From the NCBI RefSeq assembly GCF_052044135.1, contig NZ_JBQDYF010000008.1:62001-126000 (forward strand): 64,000 nt of DNA. The letters run 5' to 3'. The position numbers were made by a program, and so were the translations under genes. The notes beneath the pieces are model-generated. The model was not told the origin of the DNA, made no database searches, and worked only from the letters and a program-made list of their open reading frames with translations. Position 1 is the stretch's first letter. Each line of letters opens with the position of its first letter. Positions 1 to 8,370 of the stretch are shown in pieces. The DNA is from Salinisphaera sp052044135 (lineage in GTDB: Bacteria; Pseudomonadota; Gammaproteobacteria; Nevskiales; Salinisphaeraceae).

Positions 1-16
1 TCGACGGTTGGCGTAG

Positions 17-42
17 GTCGGATTAGCGAAGCGTAATCCGAC
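17..42. repeat. REP-like palindrome, copy 1
   Basis: Imperfect palindrome with 9-base arms GTCGGATTA and TAATCCGAC around a short GC centre. The same arms recur at 190-217 and 30047-30074, and a decayed version is at 35397-35426. All copies lie between genes. This looks like a dispersed REP-type extragenic palindrome; no transposase (RAYT) gene is in the window. Confidence 0.6.
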
Positions 43-116
43 GGATCGCAGCCCCGTTGAATCAACGAGTCGCACGGGCTCGCCCCGTGCTGGGGCTGGC
101 CTGTTAGCGAAGAGTT

Positions 117-146
117 GTCGGCTTACGGCCTTCGGCCTAAGCCGAC
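117..146. repeat. REP-like palindrome, variant arms
   Basis: Nearly perfect palindrome with arms GTCGGCTTA and TAAGCCGAC around GGCCTTCGGCC-like sequence. It sits between the two GTCGGATTA-type palindromes and is a sister variant of them. The three together form a small extragenic palindromic cluster upstream of the sugar porter gene. Confidence 0.55.
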
Positions 147-189
147 CTATGCGGTCGTTCGATCACCGTGCCGTTGACAGTCCGCGTAG

Positions 190-217
190 GTCGGATTAGC
201 CGGCGGCGTAATCCGAC
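190..217. repeat. REP-like palindrome, copy 2
   Basis: Same 9-base arms as the element at 17-42 (GTCGGATTA and TAATCCGAC), with a CGGCGGCG-type centre. It is followed by the same ACGGATCG sequence as copy 1, so the repeated unit is slightly longer than the palindrome. Confidence 0.6.
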
Positions 218-566
218 GGATCGAAGCCCAGCCAAATCCTGCGCCTACGTTCCTCGGACATGGTCTGGGTCTAGCGGTCATGCATGGCGATGCTTCTGAA
301 CCGGTAAAGCAGCGATGCGCAATCCAAACAGATTTAGAAAATAAATTCCATTATAAAAAATGTCGAAATAAATAATTTGACCTGGGTTGCGCCCGGCACG
401 TAGGTTCCCGTTGGGTAAAACGGCGTGCGAGCCATGGTCGGCTACTCGTGTAACCCGGCTCGACACGGGCGCTATCTCGGATCTCGCGGCGGACGCAGAA
501 ACACCCTTTTTCGAACCGCACGCCGACCCGGGATCAGACGGAATCATCGTCCAGGAGGAGTTTGAC
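218..566 (+). promoter_or_regulatory. AT-rich upstream region of the sugar porter gene
   Basis: No convincing gene is seen. A sharp AT-rich patch at about 331-385 interrupts otherwise GC-rich DNA and contains TATAAA-like sequence near 353, the best place for a promoter of the downstream transporter. That would leave a leader of roughly 200 nt. The AGGAGG at 553-558 is the ribosome binding site of the next gene. The exact promoter is inferred from composition only. Confidence 0.35.
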
Positions 567-1982
567 GTGAGTAATGGAGTGTCCTCAGCCTACGCGACCG
601 TAGCCGCGAGCCAGGTCGGCTCGCATACCCGCAGGCTAGGCATGATTGCCTTCATCGCGACCTTCGGCGGCCTGCTGTTCGGCTACGACACCGGCGTCAT
701 CAACGGCGCCGTGAACCCCATGAAACTGGACTTGGGCCTCACGCCTATGAGTCAGGGATTCGTCGTGAGTATTCTGATTTTCGGGGCGGCGCTCGGTGCG
801 GCGGTCTGTGGCCGGATTTCCGATGTCTCCGGTCGTCGATACACGATTCTCATGCTCTCCGGGATTTTCATCGTCGGCACGCTCGGCGAGGCGGTTTCGC
901 CCAACTGGCAGGTGCTTTCGGCGTTTCGCTTCATCCTCGGGCTGGCGGTGGGCGGGGCGTCTACGACGGTGCCGGTCTATCTGGCCGAAGTGGCCCCGAC
1001 CGAGAACCGCGGCAGTCTGGTTACGCGCAACGAAATCATGATCGTCTCGGGGCAGTTCGCCGCGTTCATCATCAACGCCGTGATCATGAATATCTGGGGC
1101 GACTATCCCGGCATCTGGCGTTACATGCTGGTGATCGGCGTGCTGCCGGCGTTTGCGCTGCTTATCGGCATGCTGCGCGTGCCGGAAAGCCCGCGCTGGC
1201 TGACCGAGCAAAACCGACGGGATGACGCGCTGGATGTGCTCAAGCAGATTCGCTCGCCCGAGCGGGCTCGCGCCGAGATCGCCGACGTCGATGCCCTCGT
1301 CGAAGAGAAGCAGGAAAGCCGCTGCGGCCAGTGGTCGGATCTGACCGTCCCGTGGGTGCGGCGGCTGATCGTCATCGGTGCGGTGCTGGGCATCTTCCAG
1401 CAGTTCACCGGCATCAACGCGATCATGTATTACGGCACCCAGCTGCTGGAAAACTCCGGGTTTTCGAACAACGGCGCGGTGATCGCGAACACGCTCAACG
1501 GGCTATTCAGTGTCTTGGGCATCACGGTCGGCATTCTGCTGATCAACAAGATCGACCGGCGCAAGATGCTGATGGGCGGTTTCTTTCTGATCGCCGTGTT
1601 CCATATCCTGGTTGGTCTGTCGGCCATGTTCATGCCCGATATCGCGATCAAACCGTATCTGGTGCTGATCTTTGTGGTGGCCTTCGTGTTCTCGATGCAG
1701 GGCACGCTTGGGCCGCTGGTCTGGCTGATGCTCTCGGAGATATTTCCGCTCAAGATCCGCAGTTTCGCCATGGGCATCTGTGTGTTCGTACTCTGGGTGG
1801 CCAATGCGATCGTGGCGTTCGGTTTCCCGCCGGTCGTGGCGGCATTCGGGGTCGGGCCGACCTTCTTCATGTTCGCCGCGATTTCGGTATTGGGCTTGAT
1901 CTTCACGCTCGCCGTGGTGCCGGAAACCCGCGGCAAATCGCTCGAGGCGTTTGAAAGCCAGATCCGCGAGCGCTTCGCCTGA
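567..1982 (+). CDS. MFS sugar porter (sugar:proton symporter)
   Basis: A 471-residue inner-membrane transporter of the major facilitator sugar porter family (XylE, GalP and IolT relatives). Family signatures are visible: GGLLFGYDTGVING near the start of helix 1, VPESPRWL after helix 6, FQQFTGINAIMYY in helix 7 and PETRGKSLE at the C-terminal end. The GTG at 567 is chosen as start because AGGAGG at 553-558 lies 8 bases upstream. An in-frame extension back to 387 would add 60 residues without family similarity. The neighbouring ABC sugar importer and two regulators suggest a carbohydrate uptake cluster. The substrate cannot be told from sequence. Confidence 0.9.
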   Translation: MSNGVSSAYATVAASQVGSHTRRLGMIAFIATFGGLLFGYDTGVINGAVNPMKLDLGLTPMSQGFVVSILIFGAALGAAVCGRISDVSGRRYTILMLSGIFIVGTLGEAVSPNWQVLSAFRFILGLAVGGASTTVPVYLAEVAPTENRGSLVTRNEIMIVSGQFAAFIINAVIMNIWGDYPGIWRYMLVIGVLPAFALLIGMLRVPESPRWLTEQNRRDDALDVLKQIRSPERARAEIADVDALVEEKQESRCGQWSDLTVPWVRRLIVIGAVLGIFQQFTGINAIMYYGTQLLENSGFSNNGAVIANTLNGLFSVLGITVGILLINKIDRRKMLMGGFFLIAVFHILVGLSAMFMPDIAIKPYLVLIFVVAFVFSMQGTLGPLVWLMLSEIFPLKIRSFAMGICVFVLWVANAIVAFGFPPVVAAFGVGPTFFMFAAISVLGLIFTLAVVPETRGKSLEAFESQIRERFA

Positions 1983-2043
1983 TCAGCTGGCAATGAAACA
2001 ACGGCAACGAGCCGGCCCGGGTGTGGAATACGAGCGGCGCCCT

Positions 2044-2313
2044 AGGGTCTGTTGAGGTTTCGTGCGAGCGCCGCGTTGGCGTCCGCAAATCGTGTCCGGC
2101 AAGGCGCGAGTCGCCGCGTCGTGGCGCGCCACGACCCAGACTCGCAACGCCGCCGGGCGGGATTTGCGGCCCAACCCGAAGGGACAAGCGCTGTTTTGCG
2201 GCAATCCAGCGTTATAGCTCTCTCGCGTAGGTCCACTACGCCACGTTCGCTACGCCTCGTCTTGCCGCAAAACAGCGCTTGGCGCGGACCCGCACGAAAC
2301 CTCAACAGACCCT
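2044..2313. repeat. MITE-like palindromic element, copy 1
   Basis: A 270-bp element with perfect 23-bp terminal inverted repeats that begin AGGGTCTGTTGAGG. It also has an internal 19-bp perfect inverted repeat (2186-2204 against 2262-2280) and a smaller hairpin at 2225-2241, so it is nested palindromes throughout. It has no credible ORF. A second copy is at 9238-9518 and a right-end fragment at 63663-63733. Two copies end CCCTAG, so CTAG may be part of the end or a target-site duplication. A non-autonomous transposable element or a large REP/BIME-like element are both possible. Confidence 0.75.
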
Positions 2314-2812
2314 GGCCATCGAAACCCAGCGTGCGTTGTGTTGCCGGCCGCAATGTACTGGGCCCGCCGGACCATGCCGAATGCGCGTTTTCCGCCCGGC
2401 GCCGATACCGATCGAAGCCGGTCGCTCTGGTGGCGATATCGCACTCGCCATCATCGGCGCCAACCGCTGCGCTCACGGCCCCGAATCCAGTGGCCTCGCT
2501 CATGTGCGGCCCGGCCGTATCGATCGGCGTGCCCGGTCGCCGGCCGGCGCCAAGACGGCGGCGGTGCGGTTATCTATTTGATCCGTTTTACTTTGCAGCC
2601 ATGGCACGGGAGCGATGAGGCGCCGACGGGGTGCCATTCGACCAATGGATTAGCGCAAAAATTTCAAAAATGCTTGCGGCGATATAAGCATTCCATCATT
2701 GTCATAACCACGGTCGCGGAGGGCCTCACGCTCGCGCCCGTTATCGATCAAAAAACCGGCCCGGTATCAAGTCGGGCTCGCCGAAGTAAAAAGCACGAAG
2801 GAGGAGAGCGAT
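2314..2812 (+). promoter_or_regulatory. Upstream region of the sugar ABC operon
   Basis: About 500 bases without a supportable gene between the MITE-like element and the binding-protein gene. AT-rich sequence at 2655-2710 is the likely promoter zone. It contains a short inverted repeat, TGCTT and AAGCA about 10 bases apart at roughly 2670-2689, that could be an operator for the LacI- or RpiR-type regulator encoded downstream. This is inference from position and symmetry. Confidence 0.3.
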
Positions 2813-3787
2813 ATGCGACTGTTCACCACAAGGCGTCGGCATGTACGTCTGGCCGCAGCGGCACTGGCCGTGGGCGTGGCTGCCGTATGCACGGCCGGCA
2901 TCGCGTCGGCCGCCGACCAGAATTCCAGGCAACTGAAGATCGCGCTGATCACGCATGCGCAGGCGGGCGATACGTTCTGGGACCTCGTGCGCAAGGGCGC
3001 GAACGCCGCTGCCAAGAAAGACAACGTCGATCTCATCTATCTGCACGGCGACTCGCCCGACAAACAGGCCGCCAAGCTCGAGAACGTGATTACCCAGCAT
3101 GTGGACGGCATCGCACTGACGCTCGCGTTTCCGGATGCCATGAAGCCGCTGGTCAAGAAAGCGCTGGATGACGGCATTCCGGTGGTCGGCGTGAACTCGG
3201 GCTTTTCTACCTGGAAGTCGATGGGCATTCCGATGTACGTCGGCCAGGACGAAACGCTCGCCGGCCAGGCCATCGGTAAACGCCTGAATAAAGAGGGCGC
3301 CAAGAAAGAGTTGTGTGTGAACCAGCAGCAGGGCGCGGTCCAGCTGGCCGCTCGCTGTGCCGGCGTGGCCGATACCTTCAAGGGCAAGTCGGAAACGCTC
3401 TATCTCGAGGGCTACGACATGTCGAAGGCCCGTTCGCGCATCATGGCCAAGCTGATGCAGGACCCGCAGATCGACACCATCGTCACCCTCGGGGCGCCAT
3501 TCGCGCCGGTGGCCGTGGATGCGGCCAAGATGGCGCACAGCAAGGCCAAGGTCGTGACTTTCGACCTCAATCCGCGGACCGCCAAGCTCGTCAAGGAAGG
3601 CAAGGTCGCCTGGGCGGTGGACCAGCAGCCATGGCTGCAGGGCTACGAAGCCGTCGACTTGCTGTATCTGAACCTGACCAACGGCGACACCCTGGGCGGC
3701 GGCAATGCCGTGTTGACCGGGCCGGCCTTCGTAACGCCGCAGAATATCGACAAGGTCATCAAGTACGTCGAACGCGGTACGCGCTAA
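2813..3787 (+). CDS. Periplasmic sugar-binding protein of ABC importer (FrcB/RbsB-like)
   Basis: A 324-residue type I periplasmic binding protein (Peripla_BP_4 family). The first 34 residues form a Sec signal peptide: an arginine-rich start, a long alanine/valine core, and cleavage after ASA. The mature part shows the two-lobe fold pattern, for example DTFWDLVRKGANAAAKK, VDGIALTLAFPDA and IPVVGVNSGF. A strong AAGGAGGAG at 2798-2806 precedes the ATG. It is the first gene of a binding protein-permease-ATPase operon and should deliver a monosaccharide or polyol to the membrane complex. The closest architecture known is FrcBCA (fructose) of rhizobia, but the ligand is not determinable here. Confidence 0.88.
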   Translation: MRLFTTRRRHVRLAAAALAVGVAAVCTAGIASAADQNSRQLKIALITHAQAGDTFWDLVRKGANAAAKKDNVDLIYLHGDSPDKQAAKLENVITQHVDGIALTLAFPDAMKPLVKKALDDGIPVVGVNSGFSTWKSMGIPMYVGQDETLAGQAIGKRLNKEGAKKELCVNQQQGAVQLAARCAGVADTFKGKSETLYLEGYDMSKARSRIMAKLMQDPQIDTIVTLGAPFAPVAVDAAKMAHSKAKVVTFDLNPRTAKLVKEGKVAWAVDQQPWLQGYEAVDLLYLNLTNGDTLGGGNAVLTGPAFVTPQNIDKVIKYVERGTR

Positions 3788-3811
3788 GCCACCGATTCGA
3801 CCGCTCGTGAC

Positions 3812-3837
3812 GCCCCGGCGGCTTGTGCCGCCGGGGC
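3812..3837 (+). promoter_or_regulatory. Stem-loop between binding-protein and permease genes
   Basis: A perfect 11-bp GC stem with a TTGT loop fills the gap between the binding-protein stop and the permease ribosome binding site. There is no U-run, so it is not a standard terminator. Hairpins here in sugar ABC operons commonly stabilise the upstream mRNA so that more binding protein than permease is made. That role is inferred. Confidence 0.55.
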
Positions 3838-3854
3838 ACCCCGGAGGAAAACCA

Positions 3855-4949
3855 ATGGCAGCCACCATGGACGACGACGCACTGCGCGGCGCGCCGACGC
3901 TCGACAACAAAGCGACCGGCGCGGCTCAGAAGCAACCCAAGCAACGTATTTCCCGCGATCCGCTGTGGAAGAAAATCCTCAAGCGGCCGGAAGCGGGCGC
4001 GCTCGGCGGGGCGATTCTCGTATTCGTTCTGTTCTGTATCGTCGCACCGCCGTTCCGCACCATGCCGGCGTTCTCGACCGTGCTCTACCAGGCCGCGATT
4101 CTCGGCATTCCCGCGGTGGGCGTATCGCTGCTGATGATCGGCGGCGAGTTCGACCTGACCGCCGGCGTGGCGGTCATCAGTTCCTCGCTGGCGGCCTCGA
4201 TGTTCGCCACCCAGATCGGCGGCAACATCTGGCTGGGCGTGGCGTTCGCTCTCGCGTTCTCGCTGGCACTCGGCGCGCTCAACGGCTGGCTGCTGATCAA
4301 GACCAAGCTCCACAGTTTTCTGGTCACGCTATCGACGTTTCTGATGCTACAGGGCCTGAATATCGCCCTGACCAAGCTCATTACCGGCGGCGTGGCCACC
4401 GGCGACATCAGCTCGATGCCGGGCTTTGCCTCGGCCCATGCAGTGTTTGCCTCGGATATCGTCATCGGCGATTTCGACATCAGCGTGGCGATCATCTACT
4501 GGATCGTGCTGGTGCTGATCGCCACCTGGCTGTTGCTGCGCACCCGCGTGGGTAACTGGATCTTTGCCGTCGGCGGCGATCCCGACGCCGCGCGCGCGGT
4601 TGGTGTGCCGGTTCGCGGCATGAAGATCGCCCTGTTCATGGGCGTGGGGTTCTGCGTGTGGTTCCTGGCGATGCACATGCTGTTCGCCTACAACACCGTC
4701 CAGTCCGGTGCCGGTGTCGGCAACGAGCTGCTCTATATCGCGGCCTCGGTGGTCGGCGGCTGTCTGCTGACCGGCGGCTACGGCTCGGCGGTGGGTTCCG
4801 CGCTCGGTGCCTTCATCTTCGGCATGACCACGGAAGGTGTGATCTATGCCGGCTGGGATTCCGACTGGTTCATGTTTTTCGTGGGCGCGATGCTGTTGAT
4901 GGCCACCGTGGTCAATACGTGGATCCGCGTTCGCGCCTCGCAGGGGTAA
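3855..4949 (+). CDS. ABC sugar transporter permease (FrcC/RbsC-like)
   Basis: A 364-residue polytopic permease of the BPD_transp_2 (ribose/xylose/fructose) family. Visible family segments are LMIGGEFDLTAG in the early helices, FLVTLSTFLMLQG, and the cytoplasmic coupling segment with FAVGGDPDAARAVGV. GGAGG at 3843-3847 fixes the ATG at 3855 rather than an in-frame GTG 16 codons upstream, which would lie in the hairpin. The cytoplasmic N-terminus of about 50 polar residues is longer than in RbsC. It lies 4 bases before the ATPase gene, so the two are co-translated. Confidence 0.88.
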   Translation: MAATMDDDALRGAPTLDNKATGAAQKQPKQRISRDPLWKKILKRPEAGALGGAILVFVLFCIVAPPFRTMPAFSTVLYQAAILGIPAVGVSLLMIGGEFDLTAGVAVISSSLAASMFATQIGGNIWLGVAFALAFSLALGALNGWLLIKTKLHSFLVTLSTFLMLQGLNIALTKLITGGVATGDISSMPGFASAHAVFASDIVIGDFDISVAIIYWIVLVLIATWLLLRTRVGNWIFAVGGDPDAARAVGVPVRGMKIALFMGVGFCVWFLAMHMLFAYNTVQSGAGVGNELLYIAASVVGGCLLTGGYGSAVGSALGAFIFGMTTEGVIYAGWDSDWFMFFVGAMLLMATVVNTWIRVRASQG

Positions 4950-4953
4950 TGCA

Positions 4954-5736
4954 ATGACTGACGAAACTGCCATCATCGAACTCGACGGCGTCGGCAAGAA
5001 CTACGGCAACGTGCATGCGCTGTCCAACGTCAGCCTCAAGGTGAAGCAGGGCGAAGTGACCTGCATCCTCGGCGACAACGGGGCCGGCAAATCCACCCTG
5101 ATCAGCGTGATTGCCGGGCTCACCCATCATTCGACGGGCGAGTACCGGGTCGATGGCAAGCCGGTGAAATTCGGCTCGCCGCGTGAGGCACTCGATCTCG
5201 GCATTGCCGCGGTGTATCAGAACCTGGCGCTGGTGCCGCTGATGCCGGTCTGGCGTAATTTCTTCCTCGGCTCGGAAATGACCCGTGGCGCCTGGCCGTT
5301 CAAGCGCCTCGACCGCGACAATATGTGGCGCGAGACCGACGACGCCCTGCGCAAGATGGGCATCGAGCTGGAGGATCTGGAACAGCACGTCGGGACGCTG
5401 TCCGGCGGCCAGAAACAGGTGGTCGCGATCGCCCGGGCCATTCACTTCGGCGCCCGCGTGCTCATTCTCGACGAACCGACGGCCGCGCTCGGCGTGCATC
5501 AGTCCGGGCTTGTGCTCAAGTACATCGCCTCGGCGGCGCGCGAGCACGGGGTGGGCGTGATCTTCATCACCCATAACCCGCACCATGCGTATCTGGTGGG
5601 CGACCACTTCACCGTACTCAGCCGCGGCGAGATGGATCTGGACGCGCCGCGCGAGGATCTATCGTTGGAAGATCTGATTTTCCAGATGGCCGGCGGCGCC
5701 GGACTCGATGCCCTTGAGCATGAGATGAAGCGCTGA
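4954..5736 (+). CDS. ABC sugar transporter ATP-binding protein (FrcA-like, single ATPase domain)
   Basis: A 260-residue ABC ATPase with Walker A GDNGAGKST at residues 40-48, signature LSGGQKQ near 149, Walker B VLILDEPTAALG, and the switch histidine in FITHNPHHAYLV. RbsA-type sugar ATPases are double-length with two ABC domains. This one has a single domain, as in FrcA, and presumably works as a homodimer on the permease encoded just upstream. A strong terminator follows, so the importer operon has three genes. Confidence 0.9.
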   Translation: MTDETAIIELDGVGKNYGNVHALSNVSLKVKQGEVTCILGDNGAGKSTLISVIAGLTHHSTGEYRVDGKPVKFGSPREALDLGIAAVYQNLALVPLMPVWRNFFLGSEMTRGAWPFKRLDRDNMWRETDDALRKMGIELEDLEQHVGTLSGGQKQVVAIARAIHFGARVLILDEPTAALGVHQSGLVLKYIASAAREHGVGVIFITHNPHHAYLVGDHFTVLSRGEMDLDAPREDLSLEDLIFQMAGGAGLDALEHEMKR

Positions 5737-5748
5737 AGCCGCTTACGA

Positions 5749-5772
5749 GGGCGCCAATTCGGCGCCCTTTTT
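5749..5772 (+). terminator. Rho-independent terminator of the ABC operon
   Basis: Seven-base stem GGGCGCC/GGCGCCC with loop AATTC, directly followed by five T residues, 12 bases after the ATPase stop codon. The stem and T-run are typical of intrinsic termination. Confidence 0.85.
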
Positions 5773-5902
5773 CGTGGTGGGAAGCGCCTATTCGTCGGGG
5801 CCGCTTCTTGAGGTGTTTTTGAGGTGATTTCGCGTTGTGGGCGGGCCGGGTCGGTTCAAATAATGGAACCGCAATAACCCCACGCGAAACCGGAGGAGAG
5901 CC

Positions 5903-7090
5903 ATGCTGGCCCACGACAAGACACAACACACGACGCCCGCCGACCGGGTCTGGCTGCATGCCGATGATTGCCGGCTCGACGATTTCGTCGCCAGCCTCGA
6001 CCGGACGACCCGCGCCGAGGATTATCCGCTCGCCGCGCGCATCGAACGCAACGTACCCATCTACGACGGTCGCCACGTGGCGGAGCTGTCGGCGGCGGCC
6101 CGCGCCGACCTTCAGGCCGAACTGGCCGAAGCCATGCTCGAGGGCCCGGGCATCGTCGTATTCAGCGGCGCGTTCGGCCGGGCTACGCTCGACCGTGCGA
6201 CTGCGCGCTTTCAGGAGATGATCGATGCGCAACACGCCGCGGGCACGGCCGCCGGCGATCATTTCGCCACGCCCGGCGCCAACGACCGCGTCTGGCGCGT
6301 CCAGCAGAAGCTGGCCGAACGCGATCCGGGGGCTTACATCGATTACTACGCCAACCCGGTGATCGAGCTGGTCAGCGAAGCCTGGCTGGGCCCGATGTAT
6401 CAGGTCACCTCCGACCTGAACGTGGTGAATCCGGGCGGCGCTGCCCAGAGCGCGCACCGCGATTATCATCTTGGCTTCATGTCGACCGAACAGGCCGAGC
6501 GTTTTCCGGCGCATGTCCATCGCTTTGCCTCGCAGCTGACGCTGCAGGGCGCGGTCGCGCATTGCGACATGCCCGTGGAGAGCGGGCCGACGCTGTATCT
6601 TCCGTATTCCCAGCGCTATGAGTTGGGTTTTCTTGCCACCGCCAGGCCCGAATTCCAGCGCTACTTCACCGAGCGTCACGTACAGTTGCCGCTGGTGGCG
6701 GGCGATGCGGTTTTCTTCAACCCCGCGTTGTTTCATGCCGCCGGCAGCAATCGCTCGGCCGATATCCGCCGCATGGCGAACCTGCTCCAGATTTCCTCGG
6801 CCTTCGGGCGGGCGATGGGCCGCCTGGACCGGGCGCGGATGTGCCGGGCGATCTATGCCGAGCTGTGCCGGCGCGCACGCCAGGGCGAGCGCGATACGGT
6901 CGTGCGCACGGCCAAGGCTACGGCCGAGGGCTATGGTTTCCCCACCAATCTGGACCGCGACCAGCCGACGGCCGGCATGGCGCCGGAGACGCAATGCGAA
7001 CTATTGATCCGCGCGGTCGGCGAACAGCTCGATGCGGATACGTTCGAGTCGCAACTCGACGCGCAGCTCGACCGTCGCCGGGTCGACTGA
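5903..7090 (+). CDS. Phytanoyl-CoA dioxygenase (PhyH) family Fe(II)/2-oxoglutarate oxygenase
   Basis: A 395-residue protein of the PhyH fold. The iron-binding facial triad is readable as His185 and Asp187 in AHRDYH plus a distal His278 in ALFHAAGSN. An arginine a few residues later (284 or 289) would hold 2-oxoglutarate. GGAGG lies 7-9 bases upstream of the ATG. No signal peptide, so it is cytoplasmic. It sits 21 bases before a LacI-type regulator and directly after a sugar importer, so it probably hydroxylates an imported sugar, polyol or derivative. The substrate is unknown, and true phytanoyl-CoA activity is not implied. Confidence 0.8.
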   Translation: MLAHDKTQHTTPADRVWLHADDCRLDDFVASLDRTTRAEDYPLAARIERNVPIYDGRHVAELSAAARADLQAELAEAMLEGPGIVVFSGAFGRATLDRATARFQEMIDAQHAAGTAAGDHFATPGANDRVWRVQQKLAERDPGAYIDYYANPVIELVSEAWLGPMYQVTSDLNVVNPGGAAQSAHRDYHLGFMSTEQAERFPAHVHRFASQLTLQGAVAHCDMPVESGPTLYLPYSQRYELGFLATARPEFQRYFTERHVQLPLVAGDAVFFNPALFHAAGSNRSADIRRMANLLQISSAFGRAMGRLDRARMCRAIYAELCRRARQGERDTVVRTAKATAEGYGFPTNLDRDQPTAGMAPETQCELLIRAVGEQLDADTFESQLDAQLDRRRVD

Positions 7091-7111
7091 CGGGCCGCCG
7101 GGCGAGAACGC

Positions 7112-8122
7112 GTGACGCACCGGTTCACCGTCAAGCAGATTGCAGCCCAGGCCGGGGTGAGCGCGGCCACGGTGGATCGGGTGCGCCATGGCCGCGCGCA
7201 CGTCCACGAGCAGACCCGGCGCCGAGTGGACGCGGCGATCCGGGAACTCGAAGAGCAGGTCGAAGCCGGCATTCCCGCCGGCCACGGGCTGACATTCGAT
7301 GTGTTGCTCAACAGCCCGGAACGCTTCAGCCAGGCGGTGCGCCGCGCATTCGTGGCGGCCGCTGCCGCGATGGCACCGCTGCGTATCGCGCCGCGTTTCC
7401 ATGCCGACGAACGCATGAGCCCGGAGCGCATTGCGGCAGATCTGGGCGTATTCGAACCCAAGGCCACGCATGGCGTGATACTCAAGGCCCCCGAGCACCC
7501 GGCGGTCATCGCGGCGGTCGAGTCGCTGGTGGCACGCGGCGTTCCGGTCGTCACCTTTGCCACCGATATCGGCGCCAACGGCCGTCTTGCGTATGTCGGA
7601 ATCGACAACGCCGCGGCCGGGCGAACTGCGGCTTTCCTGTTATCGCGTGTTCTTGGCCAACGCGGCGGCGTGGTGCTGGCCAACCTCGGCAGCCGCGGTT
7701 TTCACGGCGAGCACGATCGCTGGCGCGGCTTCGCCGATTTCATGGCCGCGCGCTGCCCGTGCGCCGACGTGGTTGCCATCGACGGCGGCCATGGCCTCGA
7801 TCAGGCAACCTACGAACTCGCCCGCGCCACGCGTTCGGCGCGTGGGCCCATCGCCGGCATCTATAGCATGGGCGGTGGCAACCGCGGGTTGCTGCGCGCG
7901 TTGGATGAAGCGGGCGATCGCGATGTGGTCTTCGTGGGTCATGATCTCGACGACGAAAACCGCGGCCTGCTGCGCGCCGGGCGCATCGACGCCGTGGTTG
8001 ATCACGACCTGCGGGCCGATGCCGCGCGGGCGATCCGACACTTGCTGTGTTTCCGTCGGCATGGCCGGGCTGCCGAAAGCGAGGCCAGCCGCGCGGTCAT
8101 CGTCACGCCGTGGAACATGTGA
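7112..8122 (+). CDS. LacI-family transcriptional regulator
   Basis: A 336-residue regulator with an N-terminal LacI helix-turn-helix (TVKQIAAQAGVSAATVDR, residues about 6-23) and hinge, followed by a periplasmic-binding-protein-like sensor domain. Segments such as YVGIDNAAAGRTAA and GIYSMGGGNRGLLRAL are typical of the sugar-sensing core. The GTG at 7112 begins directly before the DNA-binding domain. Its location in the importer/PhyH cluster suggests that it controls these genes in response to the transported sugar. It is probably co-transcribed with the dioxygenase gene. Confidence 0.85.
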   Translation: MTHRFTVKQIAAQAGVSAATVDRVRHGRAHVHEQTRRRVDAAIRELEEQVEAGIPAGHGLTFDVLLNSPERFSQAVRRAFVAAAAAMAPLRIAPRFHADERMSPERIAADLGVFEPKATHGVILKAPEHPAVIAAVESLVARGVPVVTFATDIGANGRLAYVGIDNAAAGRTAAFLLSRVLGQRGGVVLANLGSRGFHGEHDRWRGFADFMAARCPCADVVAIDGGHGLDQATYELARATRSARGPIAGIYSMGGGNRGLLRALDEAGDRDVVFVGHDLDDENRGLLRAGRIDAVVDHDLRADAARAIRHLLCFRRHGRAAESEASRAVIVTPWNM

Positions 8123-8370
8123 TGCCACCTTGGTGCGAAATCCAGGATACGCGGCTATCGGTATTGATATAAAAATGCCAGAAGCGCAACAGATTATCGG
8201 CGCGAAAAATGTTTGAGAAATTGCGGATATGGCACCTCCGCCGGACATCAAGTGTGTTTCGGCTGAACCGATCATTTGATTTGTGATGCATTTATTCCAG
8301 AAAATGCGTATATGCAGCGGGCACGCGCCGAGCGCGCGTCGATACACAATCCGAGGATCCCGACCCAGTC

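Noticed and set aside
2338..3171. 277-codon plus-strand frame overlapping the start of the sugar-binding protein gene
   Set aside because: It overlaps the clear binding protein in another frame, and its translation is low-complexity Arg/Ala sequence.
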